Below, piece by piece: positions 23,473 to 31,803 of a DNA stretch of 64,000 nucleotides; positions within the stretch are counted from its first letter, which is position 1; each line of letters starts with the position of its first letter. The position numbers and the translations under genes are program-made. Below the pieces are notes generated by a model. The model ran no database searches and had not been told where the DNA came from. It saw only the letters and a program-made list of their open reading frames with translations. The stretch covers positions 558,001 through 622,000 of the forward strand of contig NZ_CP098502.1 in NCBI RefSeq assembly GCF_024220175.1, in the 5' to 3' direction. The DNA is from Paraconexibacter antarcticus. Its GTDB lineage: Bacteria; Actinomycetota; Thermoleophilia; Solirubrobacterales; Solirubrobacteraceae.

Positions 23473-26001
23473 GTGAACACGCACGGATCGCGTCGTCTGC
23501 TGGGGATGGTCGTCGGGGTGGTGATGCTGCTCGGCGCGCCGGCCGGCGCCCGCGCCGCGAGCGACCCGGGCCTCACCCGCTACACGATCGCCGGGGGCTG
23601 CTACGCCTTCGACGGCGTGCCCGGCGCCGAGCACGTGCGCCTGCAGGCGACGACGCTCGGCGAGTACCTGCTGTACCTCCCGGACCGCACGTTCCTCGTC
23701 GCGCGCGCGGGGGAGGACGCGGCCGCGGCGAACGCTCCGAGCACCGCCGCCGAGTGGGTCGCGACGGAGGCGACCGGCGGCACGTTCACGTTCACGCCGA
23801 AGCTCGCCGGCGGCCGCCCGCTCACCGCGTCCCTCCGCGCGGCCGGCGGCTGCGCGGTGTACCCCGAGGCGCCGCTCGACGCCTCGCCGCTGCCGACGGC
23901 GAGCCCGATCTCGTACGGGAGGGTCAACGGGATCGTCGAGGGCCACATGCACTGGATGACGTACGAGTACTTCGGGCGGCACTTCCACTGCGGCAAGCCG
24001 TGGGACAGGTACGGGATCGCCTACGCGCTGCCGGACTGCTCGTCGATCGAGGGGCCGCAGGGCTCGGCCGCGCCGTTCCAGAACTTCTTCAACTTCGGCA
24101 GTCCGGTGAGCCCGCACGACACGTCCGGCTACCCGAAGCTCACCGAGTGGTCGCGCAGCAACCTCACGTACGAGGGGACGTACTGGCGCTGGATCCAGCG
24201 GGCGTGGGCGGGCGGCCTGCGGATGATGGTCATGGGCGTGAACGAGAACCGCGTCCTCTGCGAGCTGCAGCCGGTGAAGGAGACCAACTGCAACGAGATG
24301 GACACGGTGCGCCGCGCGGTCGCCGACATGCGCGAGCTGCAGCGCTACATCGACGCGCAGTCCGGCGGGCCCGGCAAGGGCTTCATGGAGATCGTCACCG
24401 ATCCGCAGCAGGCGCGGCGCGCGATCAACGCGGGGAAGATGGCCGTCGTCCTCGAGATCGAGGTCTCCGAGCCGTTCGACTGCCGCAGCGCCGACACGCC
24501 GACCTGCAGCCGCGCCCAGGTCGACCGCGAGCTCGACGAGGTCTACGGGCTCGGCGTGCGGTCGATGCTCCTGCTGAACAAGTTCGACAACCCGCTGACC
24601 GGCGTCCGCTTCGACGACGGGCCCACCGGCGTCCTCATCAACGCCGCCAACCGCGTGAGCGCCGGCTCGTTCTGGGACGCGAAGACGTGCACGGGCAAGC
24701 TCCACGACAACCTCATCGAGACGGGGTCCCCGCAGCTCAGTGCGCTCGTCGCGCAGGTCTTCGGGACCGCCGGCGTCGCGGGCGGCACGGCGCCCGTCTA
24801 CCCGCCGGGGCCGCACTGCAACACGAAGGGCCTGACCGCGCTCGGCAAGCACGTCGTGAGCCGGATGATGGACCTCGGGATGATCGTCAACCCGGACCAC
24901 ATGAGCCAGGCCGCGGTCGACGACACGCTCACGCTGCTGGAGGCGCGCCGGTACTCCGGCGTCATCTCGCCGCACGGCTGGATGGACCCGGGCAACTGGC
25001 CGCGGATCTGGAAGCTCGGCGGCATGGCCTTCCCCGGGCACTCGCCGGCGACGGACTACGTGAAGGACTGGAAGGACTACCGGCCGAGGTCGACGCCGTA
25101 CGCCTTCGGCTGGGGGTACGGCGCCGACCTCGGCGGCCTGTCCCACCAGCCGAACCCGGTGACGAGCGGCGGCACCCTCACCTACCCGTTCAAGAGCGCC
25201 GACGGGCGCGGCGTGACGCTCGAGCGGCAGAAGACCGGCGACCGGACCTTCGACTACGCGAAGGAGGGCGTCGCGCACTACGGCCTCTACGCCGACTGGT
25301 TCGCGGACCTCGCGCGGATCGGCGGGCCGCGGCTGCAGAGCGACATGAACAACGGCGCCGAGGCGTACCTCGAGATGTGGGAGCGCGCGACGGGGACCCC
25401 GGTCGACCGCTGTCGCTCGCCGAGGACGGCGCTCGACGCGCGCGGCATCGGGCCGATCCGGCTGAACGCGAGCTGGACGACGCTGCTCGCGCGGGCCGGC
25501 CAGCCGCAGCAGCGCACGACGGCGTGGTCGTGGTGCGTGAAGGGGAAGGGCAACCGGCACGCCGCGGACGTCGCGGTCCTGACGAACGCCGGGCGGGTGG
25601 AGCTCGTCGGCAGCACGGCGCGCGGGCGGTCGCTGCGGGGCGTCGCCGTCGGTGCCGCGGCCGCGCGGCTGCGGCGGCTGCGCGGGGTCCGGGCGGCCGG
25701 CGGCGGTGTGTACACCCGCCGGCGCTCAGCGTCCCGGGTCGAGGTCTTCTCGGTCCGGGGCGGACGCGTCCGGGTCGTCGGCATCGCCCGGCGCGTGCTC
25801 ACCGAGGACGCGGGCGCGCTGCGCGCCGCCGTCGCGCAGGTCCGCCGGGCGAAGGCGTCGAGCGTCCTGCCGACGTACGTCCCGGGGGTCGCCGCGTCCA
25901 AGGCGGGGACCCGCCTGGCGGGCTTCTCCTTCGCGGGCGCCGCCGACCAGGCGACGACGAACGGCCTCGCGCTGCTCTGCCGGCTGCAGCTCGGGCTCTA
26001 G
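23473..26001 (+). CDS. Large secreted metal-dependent hydrolase, peptidase M19-like
   Basis: 842 residues. A signal peptide (LLGMVVGVVMLLGAPAGARA) is followed by a ~130-residue beta-rich domain. The rest to about residue 660 is a TIM-barrel hydrolase of the amidohydrolase/renal dipeptidase type. Likely metal ligands are visible: EGHMHWM, the Glu of VVLEIEVSEP on an inner strand, MIVNPDHMS and ISPHGW, followed by GYGADLGGL. Relatives in actinobacteria are sometimes annotated as coagulation factor 5/8-type or M19 proteins. A C-terminal region with repeated basic strands (RVEVFSVRGGRVRVVGIARRVL) may bind the wall or a ligand. The substrate is unknown. The GTG at 23473 is 6 bases after TATCGT. 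Confidence 0.75.
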   Translation: MNTHGSRRLLGMVVGVVMLLGAPAGARAASDPGLTRYTIAGGCYAFDGVPGAEHVRLQATTLGEYLLYLPDRTFLVARAGEDAAAANAPSTAAEWVATEATGGTFTFTPKLAGGRPLTASLRAAGGCAVYPEAPLDASPLPTASPISYGRVNGIVEGHMHWMTYEYFGRHFHCGKPWDRYGIAYALPDCSSIEGPQGSAAPFQNFFNFGSPVSPHDTSGYPKLTEWSRSNLTYEGTYWRWIQRAWAGGLRMMVMGVNENRVLCELQPVKETNCNEMDTVRRAVADMRELQRYIDAQSGGPGKGFMEIVTDPQQARRAINAGKMAVVLEIEVSEPFDCRSADTPTCSRAQVDRELDEVYGLGVRSMLLLNKFDNPLTGVRFDDGPTGVLINAANRVSAGSFWDAKTCTGKLHDNLIETGSPQLSALVAQVFGTAGVAGGTAPVYPPGPHCNTKGLTALGKHVVSRMMDLGMIVNPDHMSQAAVDDTLTLLEARRYSGVISPHGWMDPGNWPRIWKLGGMAFPGHSPATDYVKDWKDYRPRSTPYAFGWGYGADLGGLSHQPNPVTSGGTLTYPFKSADGRGVTLERQKTGDRTFDYAKEGVAHYGLYADWFADLARIGGPRLQSDMNNGAEAYLEMWERATGTPVDRCRSPRTALDARGIGPIRLNASWTTLLARAGQPQQRTTAWSWCVKGKGNRHAADVAVLTNAGRVELVGSTARGRSLRGVAVGAAAARLRRLRGVRAAGGGVYTRRRSASRVEVFSVRGGRVRVVGIARRVLTEDAGALRAAVAQVRRAKASSVLPTYVPGVAASKAGTRLAGFSFAGAADQATTNGLALLCRLQLGL

Positions 26002-26028
26002 GCGGGGCGCGTGACGTCTGCGCCCGCC

Positions 26029-26398
26029 ATGCCCGCCCGCTCGACCCGCCGCCGGGGACGACCTGCGTGAGCTCTGCCTCGGGCTGGCCGGGGCGGTCGA
26101 GGAGCGCCCGTTCGGCCCGCAGACGTCCGTCTTCAAGATCGGCGGGAAGATCTTCGCCCTCTCCGCTCTCGATGCGGACGGGCCGCTGCAGCTGAGCCTC
26201 AAGATCGACCCGCCGCTCGGGGAGGACCTGCGCGCGTCCTACGCGTGCGTGCGGCCCGGATACCACCTGAACAAGAAGCACTGGGTGACGATCGAGGTCG
26301 GGGGCGACGTACCCGACGAGCTCATCGAGGGCCTCGTGGAGGACAGCTACGACCTCGTGAAGCCGCGGCCACGGCGCGGACGGGCGGGGCCGGCGTGA
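26029..26398 (+). pseudogene. MmcQ/YjbR-like protein gene with a one-base frameshift
   Basis: From the ATG at 26029 the first residues are MPARST; then one extra C in the CCC run at 26045-26047 breaks the frame. Removing it gives a 122-residue protein that runs to the TGA at 26396-26398. It includes DDLRELCLGL, the family core EERPFGPQTSVFKIGGKIFAL, LSLKIDP, RPGYHLNKKHWVTIEV and a terminal SYDLVKP. These are hallmarks of MmcQ/YjbR (CyaY-like fold) proteins. The stop overlaps the next start (GTGA), the kind of coupling expected of a working gene, so a sequencing error or a very recent mutation is more likely than an old pseudogene. Confidence 0.8.
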
Positions 26399-26826
26399 CT
26401 CGGGAGCTGCCGCCGGCGCACCGCCGGGCCGTCCGCGTCCTCACGCTGCTGCTCGGGGTGGCGGTGGCCGTGTCGGTCGTCCACTACACCGACAACACGG
26501 TGAACTACTCCGACTACCCGGAGTCGGCGACCCTGCCGAACCCGAGCCAGGCGGTCGTGCTCGGGTCGTGGTTCTTCTTCACGGCGTTCGGGGCCCTGGG
26601 GTGGCTCGCGTTCCGCGCGGGCGAGGTCCGGCGGGCGGCGCTGTGCCTCGCCGTGTACTCGGGCAGCGGCCTCGTCGGGATCCTCCACTACACGGTCGGC
26701 GGCACGAGCCGCTTCCCGTGGTGGCGCCACGCGCACATCGCGAGCGACATCACCTGCGGGGTCGCCGTGCTCGCCTTCGCGGTGTGGTCGGTCGTGCGGC
26801 TCGACCGGTCGGCGGCGAGCGCCTGA
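26395..26826 (+). CDS. Four-helix membrane protein of unknown function
   Basis: 143 residues with about four transmembrane helices: VRVLTLLLGVAVAVSVVHY, VLGSWFFFTAFGALGWLAF, AALCLAVYSGSGLVGILHY and ASDITCGVAVLAFAVWSVV. Conserved-looking polar residues lie at helix edges (HYTDNTVNYSDYPES; HYTVGG; WWRHAHI). The GTG at 26395 overlaps the stop of the MmcQ-like gene by four bases. No family is recognised with confidence. Confidence 0.75.
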   Translation: MTRELPPAHRRAVRVLTLLLGVAVAVSVVHYTDNTVNYSDYPESATLPNPSQAVVLGSWFFFTAFGALGWLAFRAGEVRRAALCLAVYSGSGLVGILHYTVGGTSRFPWWRHAHIASDITCGVAVLAFAVWSVVRLDRSAASA

Positions 26827-26877
26827 TTACCTTCGAGGTCATGGCCGACCCGGCGCCCACGCGCGAGGGTGATCGCC

Positions 26878-27303
26878 ATGTCCGCTCCTGCACCGCAGTC
26901 CCGCATCGAGATCATGCGCGCCTTCGTCCCCGCCTCGCCGCTCGTGCAGCACCTCGGCATCGAGCTCGCCGCGCTCGAGCCCGACCGGGCCGAGCTGCGG
27001 CTCCCGTTCGCGCCGTCGGTCGTCACGCTCGGCGACGTCGTCCACGCCGGGGCGATCGCGAGCCTCATCGACACCGCCGGCATGGCGTCGACCTGGGCGG
27101 TGGACGAGCCCGCCCCGAACCTCGACGGGTCGACGATCACCCTGAGCGTCGAGTACCTCGAGGCCGCGCGCGGGCAGGACCTCGTCGCGGTGTCGCGCTG
27201 CATCCGCCGCGGGCGGTCGATCTGCTTCAACGACGTGACGGTGACCGAGAGCGCCGCCGGACGCGTCGTCGCCCGCGGGTCGGTCGTGCAGCGGCTGGGT
27301 TGA
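26878..27303 (+). CDS. PaaI-type hotdog-fold thioesterase
   Basis: 141 residues. The hotdog-fold signature is clear: the catalytic loop GDVVHAGAIASLIDTAGMAST (VHAG in place of the common xHGG) and the strand LDGSTITLSVEYLEAARG, followed by VAVSRCIRRGRSICFNDVTV. Enzymes of this family hydrolyse acyl- or aryl-CoA thioesters. The substrate is unknown. The ATG at 26878 is preferred over the in-frame GTG at 26869 because GAGG sits 9 bases before it. Confidence 0.85.
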   Translation: MSAPAPQSRIEIMRAFVPASPLVQHLGIELAALEPDRAELRLPFAPSVVTLGDVVHAGAIASLIDTAGMASTWAVDEPAPNLDGSTITLSVEYLEAARGQDLVAVSRCIRRGRSICFNDVTVTESAAGRVVARGSVVQRLG

Positions 27304-27306
27304 GCG

Positions 27307-27735
27307 TCAGGCGGCCGTCGCCTGCACGAGCCCCGCGACGAACCGCCTCGTCGCCGTGTTCAGGACGAGGCGGTAGAACCACGCGGTGCCGGGGACCTTC
27401 CCGCGGAAGGTCGTGTGCCAGCGGATCGTCGTCCCGTCGTCCGGTGTGGGCGTCAGGTCGATGACCGCGCGATAGTCGCGCACCGGCAGGCCGCTGAGGA
27501 GCGCGTACGTGAGCCGCTGCTCGGGGATGCGCTCGACAATCTCCTCGCGCACCTTGATGCGGCCGGTCGTGAAGACGCGGATCTCGCCGCGGCCGTCGGG
27601 CCCGGGGGCGCGCTCCTCGGCGTGCGCGCCGATCGTCGTCCATCGCGGCCACGTCGCGCTGTCGCCGAGCAGCGCCCAGACCGCGGCCGTGGAGCCCGTC
27701 GTGGTGTCCGTGATGTCGATGTCCTGGACGCCCAC
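27307..27735 (-). CDS. SRPBCC-family (polyketide cyclase/START-like) protein
   Basis: 142 residues in the helix-grip order of the SRPBCC superfamily: an opening strand and helix (TGSTAAVWALLGDSATWPRWT), a G-E-I-R-V-F turn, RIKVREEIVERIPEQRLTYALLSGLPVRDYRAVIDLTP, then TTIRWHTTFRGKVPG and a terminal helix ending FVAGLVQAT. It binds a hydrophobic ligand in related proteins; no ligand can be named here. It sits convergent to the thioesterase (3 bp between stops) and 10 bp downstream of the ArsC-like gene on the same strand, likely one transcript. Confidence 0.82.
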   Translation of the reverse strand: MGVQDIDITDTTTGSTAAVWALLGDSATWPRWTTIGAHAEERAPGPDGRGEIRVFTTGRIKVREEIVERIPEQRLTYALLSGLPVRDYRAVIDLTPTPDDGTTIRWHTTFRGKVPGTAWFYRLVLNTATRRFVAGLVQATAA

Positions 27736-27745
27736 GGCGCGGTCC

Positions 27746-28117
27746 TCAGGCCACGCGGCCGGCGGCGGCCCAGTCGTCGGCGCGCGAGCGGGGGCGGCCG
27801 ATCATCGCCGCCTCGCCGTCGTCGAGGATCGGCCGCTGCAGCAGCGCCGGGTGCTCGGCGAGGATCGCGACGACCTCCTCGACGCCGAGGCCGTCCGCCT
27901 CCAGCCCGAGCCGCTCGTACTGCTTGTCGCGCCGGATGAGCGCGTCCACGGGGTCGCCCTTCAGGCGTCCGGCGAGGGCGCGGAGCTCGTCCGCGTCGAG
28001 CCGCTCGGCCTTGAGGAGGTACTTGCGCACCGTGACGTCGTGCCCGGCCGCCTCGAGGCGGTCGAGGGCATGGACGGAGGTCGAGCAGTGCGGGTTGTGG
28101 AGCAGGGTGAGGGTCAC
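27746..28117 (-). CDS. ArsC/Spx-family thioredoxin-fold protein
   Basis: 123 residues. The start VTLTLLHNPHCSTSVHALDRLEAAG is the ArsC/Spx thioredoxin fold with one reactive cysteine. In the arsenate reductases the motif is NPxCGTSR, whereas here it is NPHCSTSV, so the Arg after the serine is missing. The middle VRKYLLKAERLDADELRALAGRL and the end HPALLQRPIL match the YffB/ArsC group, and the R.I....A segment is followed by GRPRS. Arsenate reduction is uncertain; a glutathione- or thiol-linked reductase role fits the family. The GTG at 28117 lies 6 bases after TACCCT. Confidence 0.82.
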   Translation of the reverse strand: MTLTLLHNPHCSTSVHALDRLEAAGHDVTVRKYLLKAERLDADELRALAGRLKGDPVDALIRRDKQYERLGLEADGLGVEEVVAILAEHPALLQRPILDDGEAAMIGRPRSRADDWAAAGRVA

Positions 28118-28123
28118 GCGGGC

Positions 28124-28129
28124 AGGGTA
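28124..28129 (-). promoter_or_regulatory. -10 element of leaderless ArsC-like/SRPBCC promoter
   Basis: TACCCT on the minus strand, 6 bases, then the GTG at 28117. Confidence 0.5.
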
Positions 28130-28161
28130 CGCGACCGGCGGCGCCGCTCGCGGCGCCACCC

Positions 28162-29457
28162 TCATGGCGTGGCGATGACCGCGCGCGTGGTGGCCGATGA
28201 GCCTCGGGGGCCGTGCGCGGTGACGGTGACGCGCAGCGTCTGCCGGCCGCGGATCAGCCGGCGACCGCGAGCGGTCGGGCGCACCCTGATGTTCGTCGGG
28301 GCGCCGGAGCGCACGCGTCTCGCGCCGTGCGCGAGGACGACGCCCTTGCCGCGGAACTCAACGCGGCAGCGGCCGGCCGTCGTGCTCTGGCAGGCGACGA
28401 TCAGTCCGTGGGCGAGCAGGCCCTCGCGCGGGAGCGGCGCGGGGATGGTGAGCGTCATCGACGCCTGCCGGGTCTGCGGGGGCGCCGCCCGCGGGGCCCC
28501 CGAGGCCGCCGCCGGGACGGGGACACCGGTCGCTGCGCTCATGTCGATCAGCCCACTGCCGAACTGCGGGTCCTCCCCGGGGGCACCCAGGTCGTGGGCG
28601 GTCGCCTTGATGCGCCTGATGACCTCCTGCCCGGTCAGGCCTTGGGCGACCAGGCGCGCGGCGAGCGCGGACGCCTGCGGCGCGGCCTGCGAGGTGCCGG
28701 CCATCGCTCCGTAGCGGTCGCCGGGAGCGGTGGAGATGATGGGGTCGAGGTCATCACCGCCGGGGGCCACGACGTCGACGCGCAGGCCGAAGTCCGAGTA
28801 GCCCGTCAGCCGGGCCTCGCGATCGACTGCGCCCACGCAGAGGATGCCGGTGACGATGAGGGGCTGGGCGCACACCGGCAGCGTGAAGTTGCCCGCCGCG
28901 GCGACGATGACGACGCCGGCGGCCACCGCTCGCCGCATGGCCGGCACGACGGGGTCGGTGGCGTCCATGGTCTGGGCGAGCTGGGCCCCGGGGCTGAGCG
29001 AGATGTTGATGACCCTCGCCCCGGCGGCGACCGCGGCGTCGATGGCCCGGGCGGCCTGCAGCGTGTTGCCCTGTCCCTGGGCGTCGAGTACCCGGAGCGA
29101 CAGCACCGTCGCGCCCGGGGCGGCGCCTTCCAGTCCGATCCCGTTGCCGGGGGCCGCCGCGATGATGCCCGCGACGTTCGTGCCGTGGCCGTTCAGGTCG
29201 ACGCCCGCGGGGCCGGCGTTGAAGTCCGGGCCGATCCGCACGGTGTCGCGCAGGTCGGGGTGCGTGGCGTCCACGCCGGAGTCGAGCACCGCGACCAGGA
29301 CTCCGTCGGCGCGCGCGGCCGTCGCCCCGGGGGACCGGATCGCGTCCAGATACCACTGCTGGGCCCGGAAGGGATCGGGGCCCGAGGCGGCGTTCGCGAC
29401 CCCCGGGAGGATCAGCAGAAGGCCGACGACCGACGAAACGACTGCACGTGAGATCAC
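28162..29457 (-). CDS. Secreted subtilisin-like serine protease (S8)
   Basis: 431 residues. A signal peptide (VVSSVVGLLLILPGVANA) is followed directly by the mature catalytic domain; there is no long propeptide. The triad is Asp59 (VAVLDSGVDATHPDL), His91 (NGHGTNVAGI) and Ser256 (AGTSQAAPQ), with the oxyanion Asn190 in AAAGN. Two cysteines (VCAQ, ILCVGA) may form a disulfide. A C-terminal beta-rich domain (~residues 325-431) contains TIPAPLPREGLLAHGLIVAC and RLIRGRQTLRVTVTAHGP. The GTG at 29457 is preceded by GGAAGG inside an overlapping six-codon upstream reading frame. Confidence 0.9.
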   Translation of the reverse strand: MISRAVVSSVVGLLLILPGVANAASGPDPFRAQQWYLDAIRSPGATAARADGVLVAVLDSGVDATHPDLRDTVRIGPDFNAGPAGVDLNGHGTNVAGIIAAAPGNGIGLEGAAPGATVLSLRVLDAQGQGNTLQAARAIDAAVAAGARVINISLSPGAQLAQTMDATDPVVPAMRRAVAAGVVIVAAAGNFTLPVCAQPLIVTGILCVGAVDREARLTGYSDFGLRVDVVAPGGDDLDPIISTAPGDRYGAMAGTSQAAPQASALAARLVAQGLTGQEVIRRIKATAHDLGAPGEDPQFGSGLIDMSAATGVPVPAAASGAPRAAPPQTRQASMTLTIPAPLPREGLLAHGLIVACQSTTAGRCRVEFRGKGVVLAHGARRVRSGAPTNIRVRPTARGRRLIRGRQTLRVTVTAHGPRGSSATTRAVIATP

Positions 29458-29486
29458 GACGCCACCTTCCACATGGACGCAAGATA
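29454..29486 (-). promoter_or_regulatory. Promoter and leaderless six-codon upstream ORF before the protease
   Basis: On the minus strand TATCTT (29486-29481) is followed by 6 bases and an ATG at 29474. This opens MWKVAS and a TGA (29456-29454) that overlaps the protease GTG. The GGAAGG inside the short frame can serve as the protease ribosome binding site. The spacing matches the leaderless genes of this genome, so translation of the short frame may be coupled to the protease. Confidence 0.45.
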
Positions 29487-29936
29487 ACTTTCTGAGCAAG
29501 CATCTTGTGGAAAGGGCCGGTTCGGATGTAGGACGACAGCTTTTCGGGAGGCGAACGCGTCAAAGCTGCAGCCAGTGGTCACGACGGGCCAGGAGCCTTG
29601 GCAGGGGACCGACACGCGACCCGGGCGCGGCCCGGCTCGGGAGCGCCGACGGTCACAGGGGACGATCTGGCGTCGGCGCTCCACGAGCACGACCCGCAAC
29701 GCGTCCCGGGGCAGGGGGCGGGACCGCGGGATGGGCCAGCCACGTTAGACGCGAGCTGCCCGGCAGCCCGGCGCGGAGGGGGACTTTGTGGAGCTTCGCC
29801 TCCTGGCCGGTCGCCGATGTCGCCCGTCGCCGGCCGCGGGCAACCATCGGTCGGGCGCGGCCACCAGATACACTCGGGCGCGCATGGCCCCGCTGTTCGC
29901 GCACGCCTTGCCGGGCACCCCTGCCGGTCACCAGAC
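29487..29936. other. Intergenic stretch without a supported gene
   Basis: 450 bases between the protease promoter and the IS3 left end. Short open frames exist in several registers, but none has a plausible start, composition or recognisable protein. It may be sequence brought next to the protease by IS activity. Confidence 0.5.
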
Positions 29937-29985
29937 TGAGCCGTCCCGGTTTCACGGAGACTTGTTGTTTGGGTTTCCTCTCTCG

Positions 29986-30876
29986 TCAGTGGGAGAGGGG
30001 TGAGCCGGACCGTATCGCGTAGAGGGTCTCGAATTCGACGGGCGGGATGTGACCGATCGCGGAGTGCAGGCGGTCGTGGTTGTACCAGCCGACCCACTCC
30101 ACAACGGCGAGCTCCAGTTGGGTGCGGGTTTGCCAGACGCGGTCGCGGATCAGCTCGGTCTTGAAGCTGTCCACGAAGCTCTCGGCCATCGCGTTGTCGT
30201 ACGCGTCACCGGTCGAGCCGAGCGAGCCGAGCACGTCGTTGTCCAGGAGCGCTTGGGTGAAGTCGAAGCTCGTGTATTGCGATCCCCTGTCCGAATGATG
30301 GATAAGTTGTAGATCGGCGCCGTGTCGGCGGGTGCCCAAGGCCATCTTCAGCGCGTCGAGCACGAGGTCGGTGCGCATGTGGCCGGCGAGCTGCCAGCCG
30401 ACGACCCGGCGGGAGTAGACGTCAAGGACGAAGCTGAAGAACCCCACGCCCTCCCACGACTTTAGATACGTGAAGTCGGCGATCCACAGCGCGTCCGGCC
30501 GGGTCGCGGTGAACTGGCGGTTGACCAGGTCCGGTCGCCCTGAGCCGGCCGGGTCAGCGACCGTGGTCTTCCACGCTCGGCCGCGGCGCTTGGCCCCGAT
30601 CAGACCGTCCGCTGCCATGAGCCGCTCAACGCGGCCGCGGCCGACCTGCACGCCCTGACGGCGCAGCGCCTTCCACACGCGCAGCGATCCGTACGCCTCG
30701 TAGTTGGCGCGGTACACCGCCCGGATTTGCTCGAGCAACACGGCGTCTTCCTGCGCGCGGGTCGACAACACCCCGGTCGCGCGCTGGTAGAACGCCGAGG
30801 GCGAGGTCCCGAGGGTGCGGCAGGTGAGCTCGACAGCGAAGCCGGCCGCCCGCTGCTTTTCGATGAAGGCGCTCAC
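29986..30876 (-). CDS. IS3-family transposase OrfB
   Basis: 296 residues with an intact integrase core. Catalytic residues are visible: Asp in LWIADFTYLKS, Asp in HHSDRGSQYTS and Glu in NAMAESFVDSFKTE. An HTH_21-like region (YGSLRVWKALRRQGVQVGRGRVERLM) precedes it. The ATG at 30876 overlaps the OrfA stop by 4 bp; a programmed frameshift producing OrfAB is usual in this family. The copy appears intact and could be active. Confidence 0.92.
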   Translation of the reverse strand: MSAFIEKQRAAGFAVELTCRTLGTSPSAFYQRATGVLSTRAQEDAVLLEQIRAVYRANYEAYGSLRVWKALRRQGVQVGRGRVERLMAADGLIGAKRRGRAWKTTVADPAGSGRPDLVNRQFTATRPDALWIADFTYLKSWEGVGFFSFVLDVYSRRVVGWQLAGHMRTDLVLDALKMALGTRRHGADLQLIHHSDRGSQYTSFDFTQALLDNDVLGSLGSTGDAYDNAMAESFVDSFKTELIRDRVWQTRTQLELAVVEWVGWYNHDRLHSAIGHIPPVEFETLYAIRSGSPLSH

Positions 30877-31175
30877 CTCCGCGGGGTCCCGTCGAGCTCC
30901 TTGGCGAAAAACACCGAAGCGGCCTTGAGGATCTCGTTCTGCCGCCGCAGTTCCTTGACCTCACGTTCGAGCAGACGCATCCGGTCGCGCTCGACCGTGT
31001 TCAGCACGTCGCTGCGCGTTCCGGCGTCGGCCTCGGCGAGCCGCACCCAGTTCCGAAGCGACTCCTTGTGCACGTCCAGGTCGCGGGCGACCTGCGCGAT
31101 CGGACGCCCGGACTCCAGCACCGTCTTGACGGCCCGCTCACGCAACTCCGGCGGGTACTTCCTTCCACGAGCCAT
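30873..31175 (-). CDS. IS3-family transposase OrfA
   Basis: 100 residues: a helix-turn-helix (YPPELRERAVKTVLESGRPIAQVARDLDVHKESLRNWVR) and a leucine-zipper-like helix (LEREVKELRRQNEILKAASVFFAKEL), the standard OrfA plan. The GGTGTTTTTCGCC stretch near the 3' end could be a slippage site for the OrfAB fusion. Confidence 0.92.
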   Translation of the reverse strand: MARGRKYPPELRERAVKTVLESGRPIAQVARDLDVHKESLRNWVRLAEADAGTRSDVLNTVERDRMRLLEREVKELRRQNEILKAASVFFAKELDGTPRR

Positions 31176-31375
31176 ATGACCACGTACTTCCTCTCAACAG
31201 ACCGAATGCCTGTTTCAGAAGTCCCCGTCGATCCCGGGACGGCTCAGGCGGAGTTCGGGCCCTGTGGGTGCGGGGTTGCCGGGTGCCGCGCCATCTTCGG
31301 CAAGGATTGTGATCCGCGCGTCAGGACGAGCCCGCACCCCCGGCTGAGAACGCCACCGTCGGAGGAGAGGTAGCT

Positions 31376-31801
31376 ATGGACGAATTCGATGAGCTGAAGG
31401 TCGCCAGGGACAAGGGCCGGGGGATGGTCGCGCGTCTGGTCGGGCGTCCGCGTCAGCCGCCGACCAATTCTTCGGGGACGAGTCGTCGTGCATTCCTGCG
31501 TCGGTCGGGCGGGTACGCGGCCGGCGTCGCCGCGACCGTCGGCGTCCCCACGGCGGTGCTGCTGGAGGGCGATGCGCAGGCGGCGGGGCCGGCGCCGAAA
31601 GTCGTGGCAAACCCGATTACGCCGGTGCCCGGCGGACCGGTGATGGCCTACGTTCATGACGCCAAAAAGGGGACCGTGGTGATCATGTCCGGCACGACCG
31701 AGCGGACGGTGCAGGACCATGACCTCGTTCGGCGTCTGCTGCACGCACCCAAAAAGCAAAAGCGCAGGCGCGTCCTGACAACAAGCAAGAACGGCGGCTG
31801 A
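31376..31801 (+). CDS. Tat-signal protein of unknown function paired with DUF4331
   Basis: 141 residues. The twin-arginine motif SRRAFLRRSGG followed by AAGVAATVGVPTAVLL predicts Tat export, with an unusually long 40-residue n-region. The mature part is small (~80 residues), with VMAYVHDAKKGTVVIMSGTTERTVQDHDLVRRLL and a very basic tail. A strong GGAGGAGAGG ribosome binding site precedes the ATG at 31376, unlike the leaderless core genes. The next gene begins 2 bases after the stop, so they form an operon. No family is recognised. Confidence 0.75.
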   Translation: MDEFDELKVARDKGRGMVARLVGRPRQPPTNSSGTSRRAFLRRSGGYAAGVAATVGVPTAVLLEGDAQAAGPAPKVVANPITPVPGGPVMAYVHDAKKGTVVIMSGTTERTVQDHDLVRRLLHAPKKQKRRRVLTTSKNGG

Positions 31802-31803
31802 TC

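Larger units (their letters stand above)
29937..31246 (-). mobile_element. IS3-family insertion sequence (1310 bp)
   Basis: The ends are inverted repeats starting TGAGCCGTCCCGG at 29937, matched by its complement ending at 31246. The match continues imperfectly as GGAGACTT against GGGGACTT, about 25 bp in all. Ends TGA...TCA and the orfA/orfB organisation are typical of IS3. The flanking 3-4 bases (AGAC on the left, GGCG on the right) do not match, so no target duplication is visible; flanking DNA may have been rearranged after insertion. Confidence 0.85.

Noticed and set aside
29937..31246. A target-site duplication for this IS3 element
   Set aside because: Bases directly outside the inverted repeats (AGAC and GGCG) do not match, so none is claimed.
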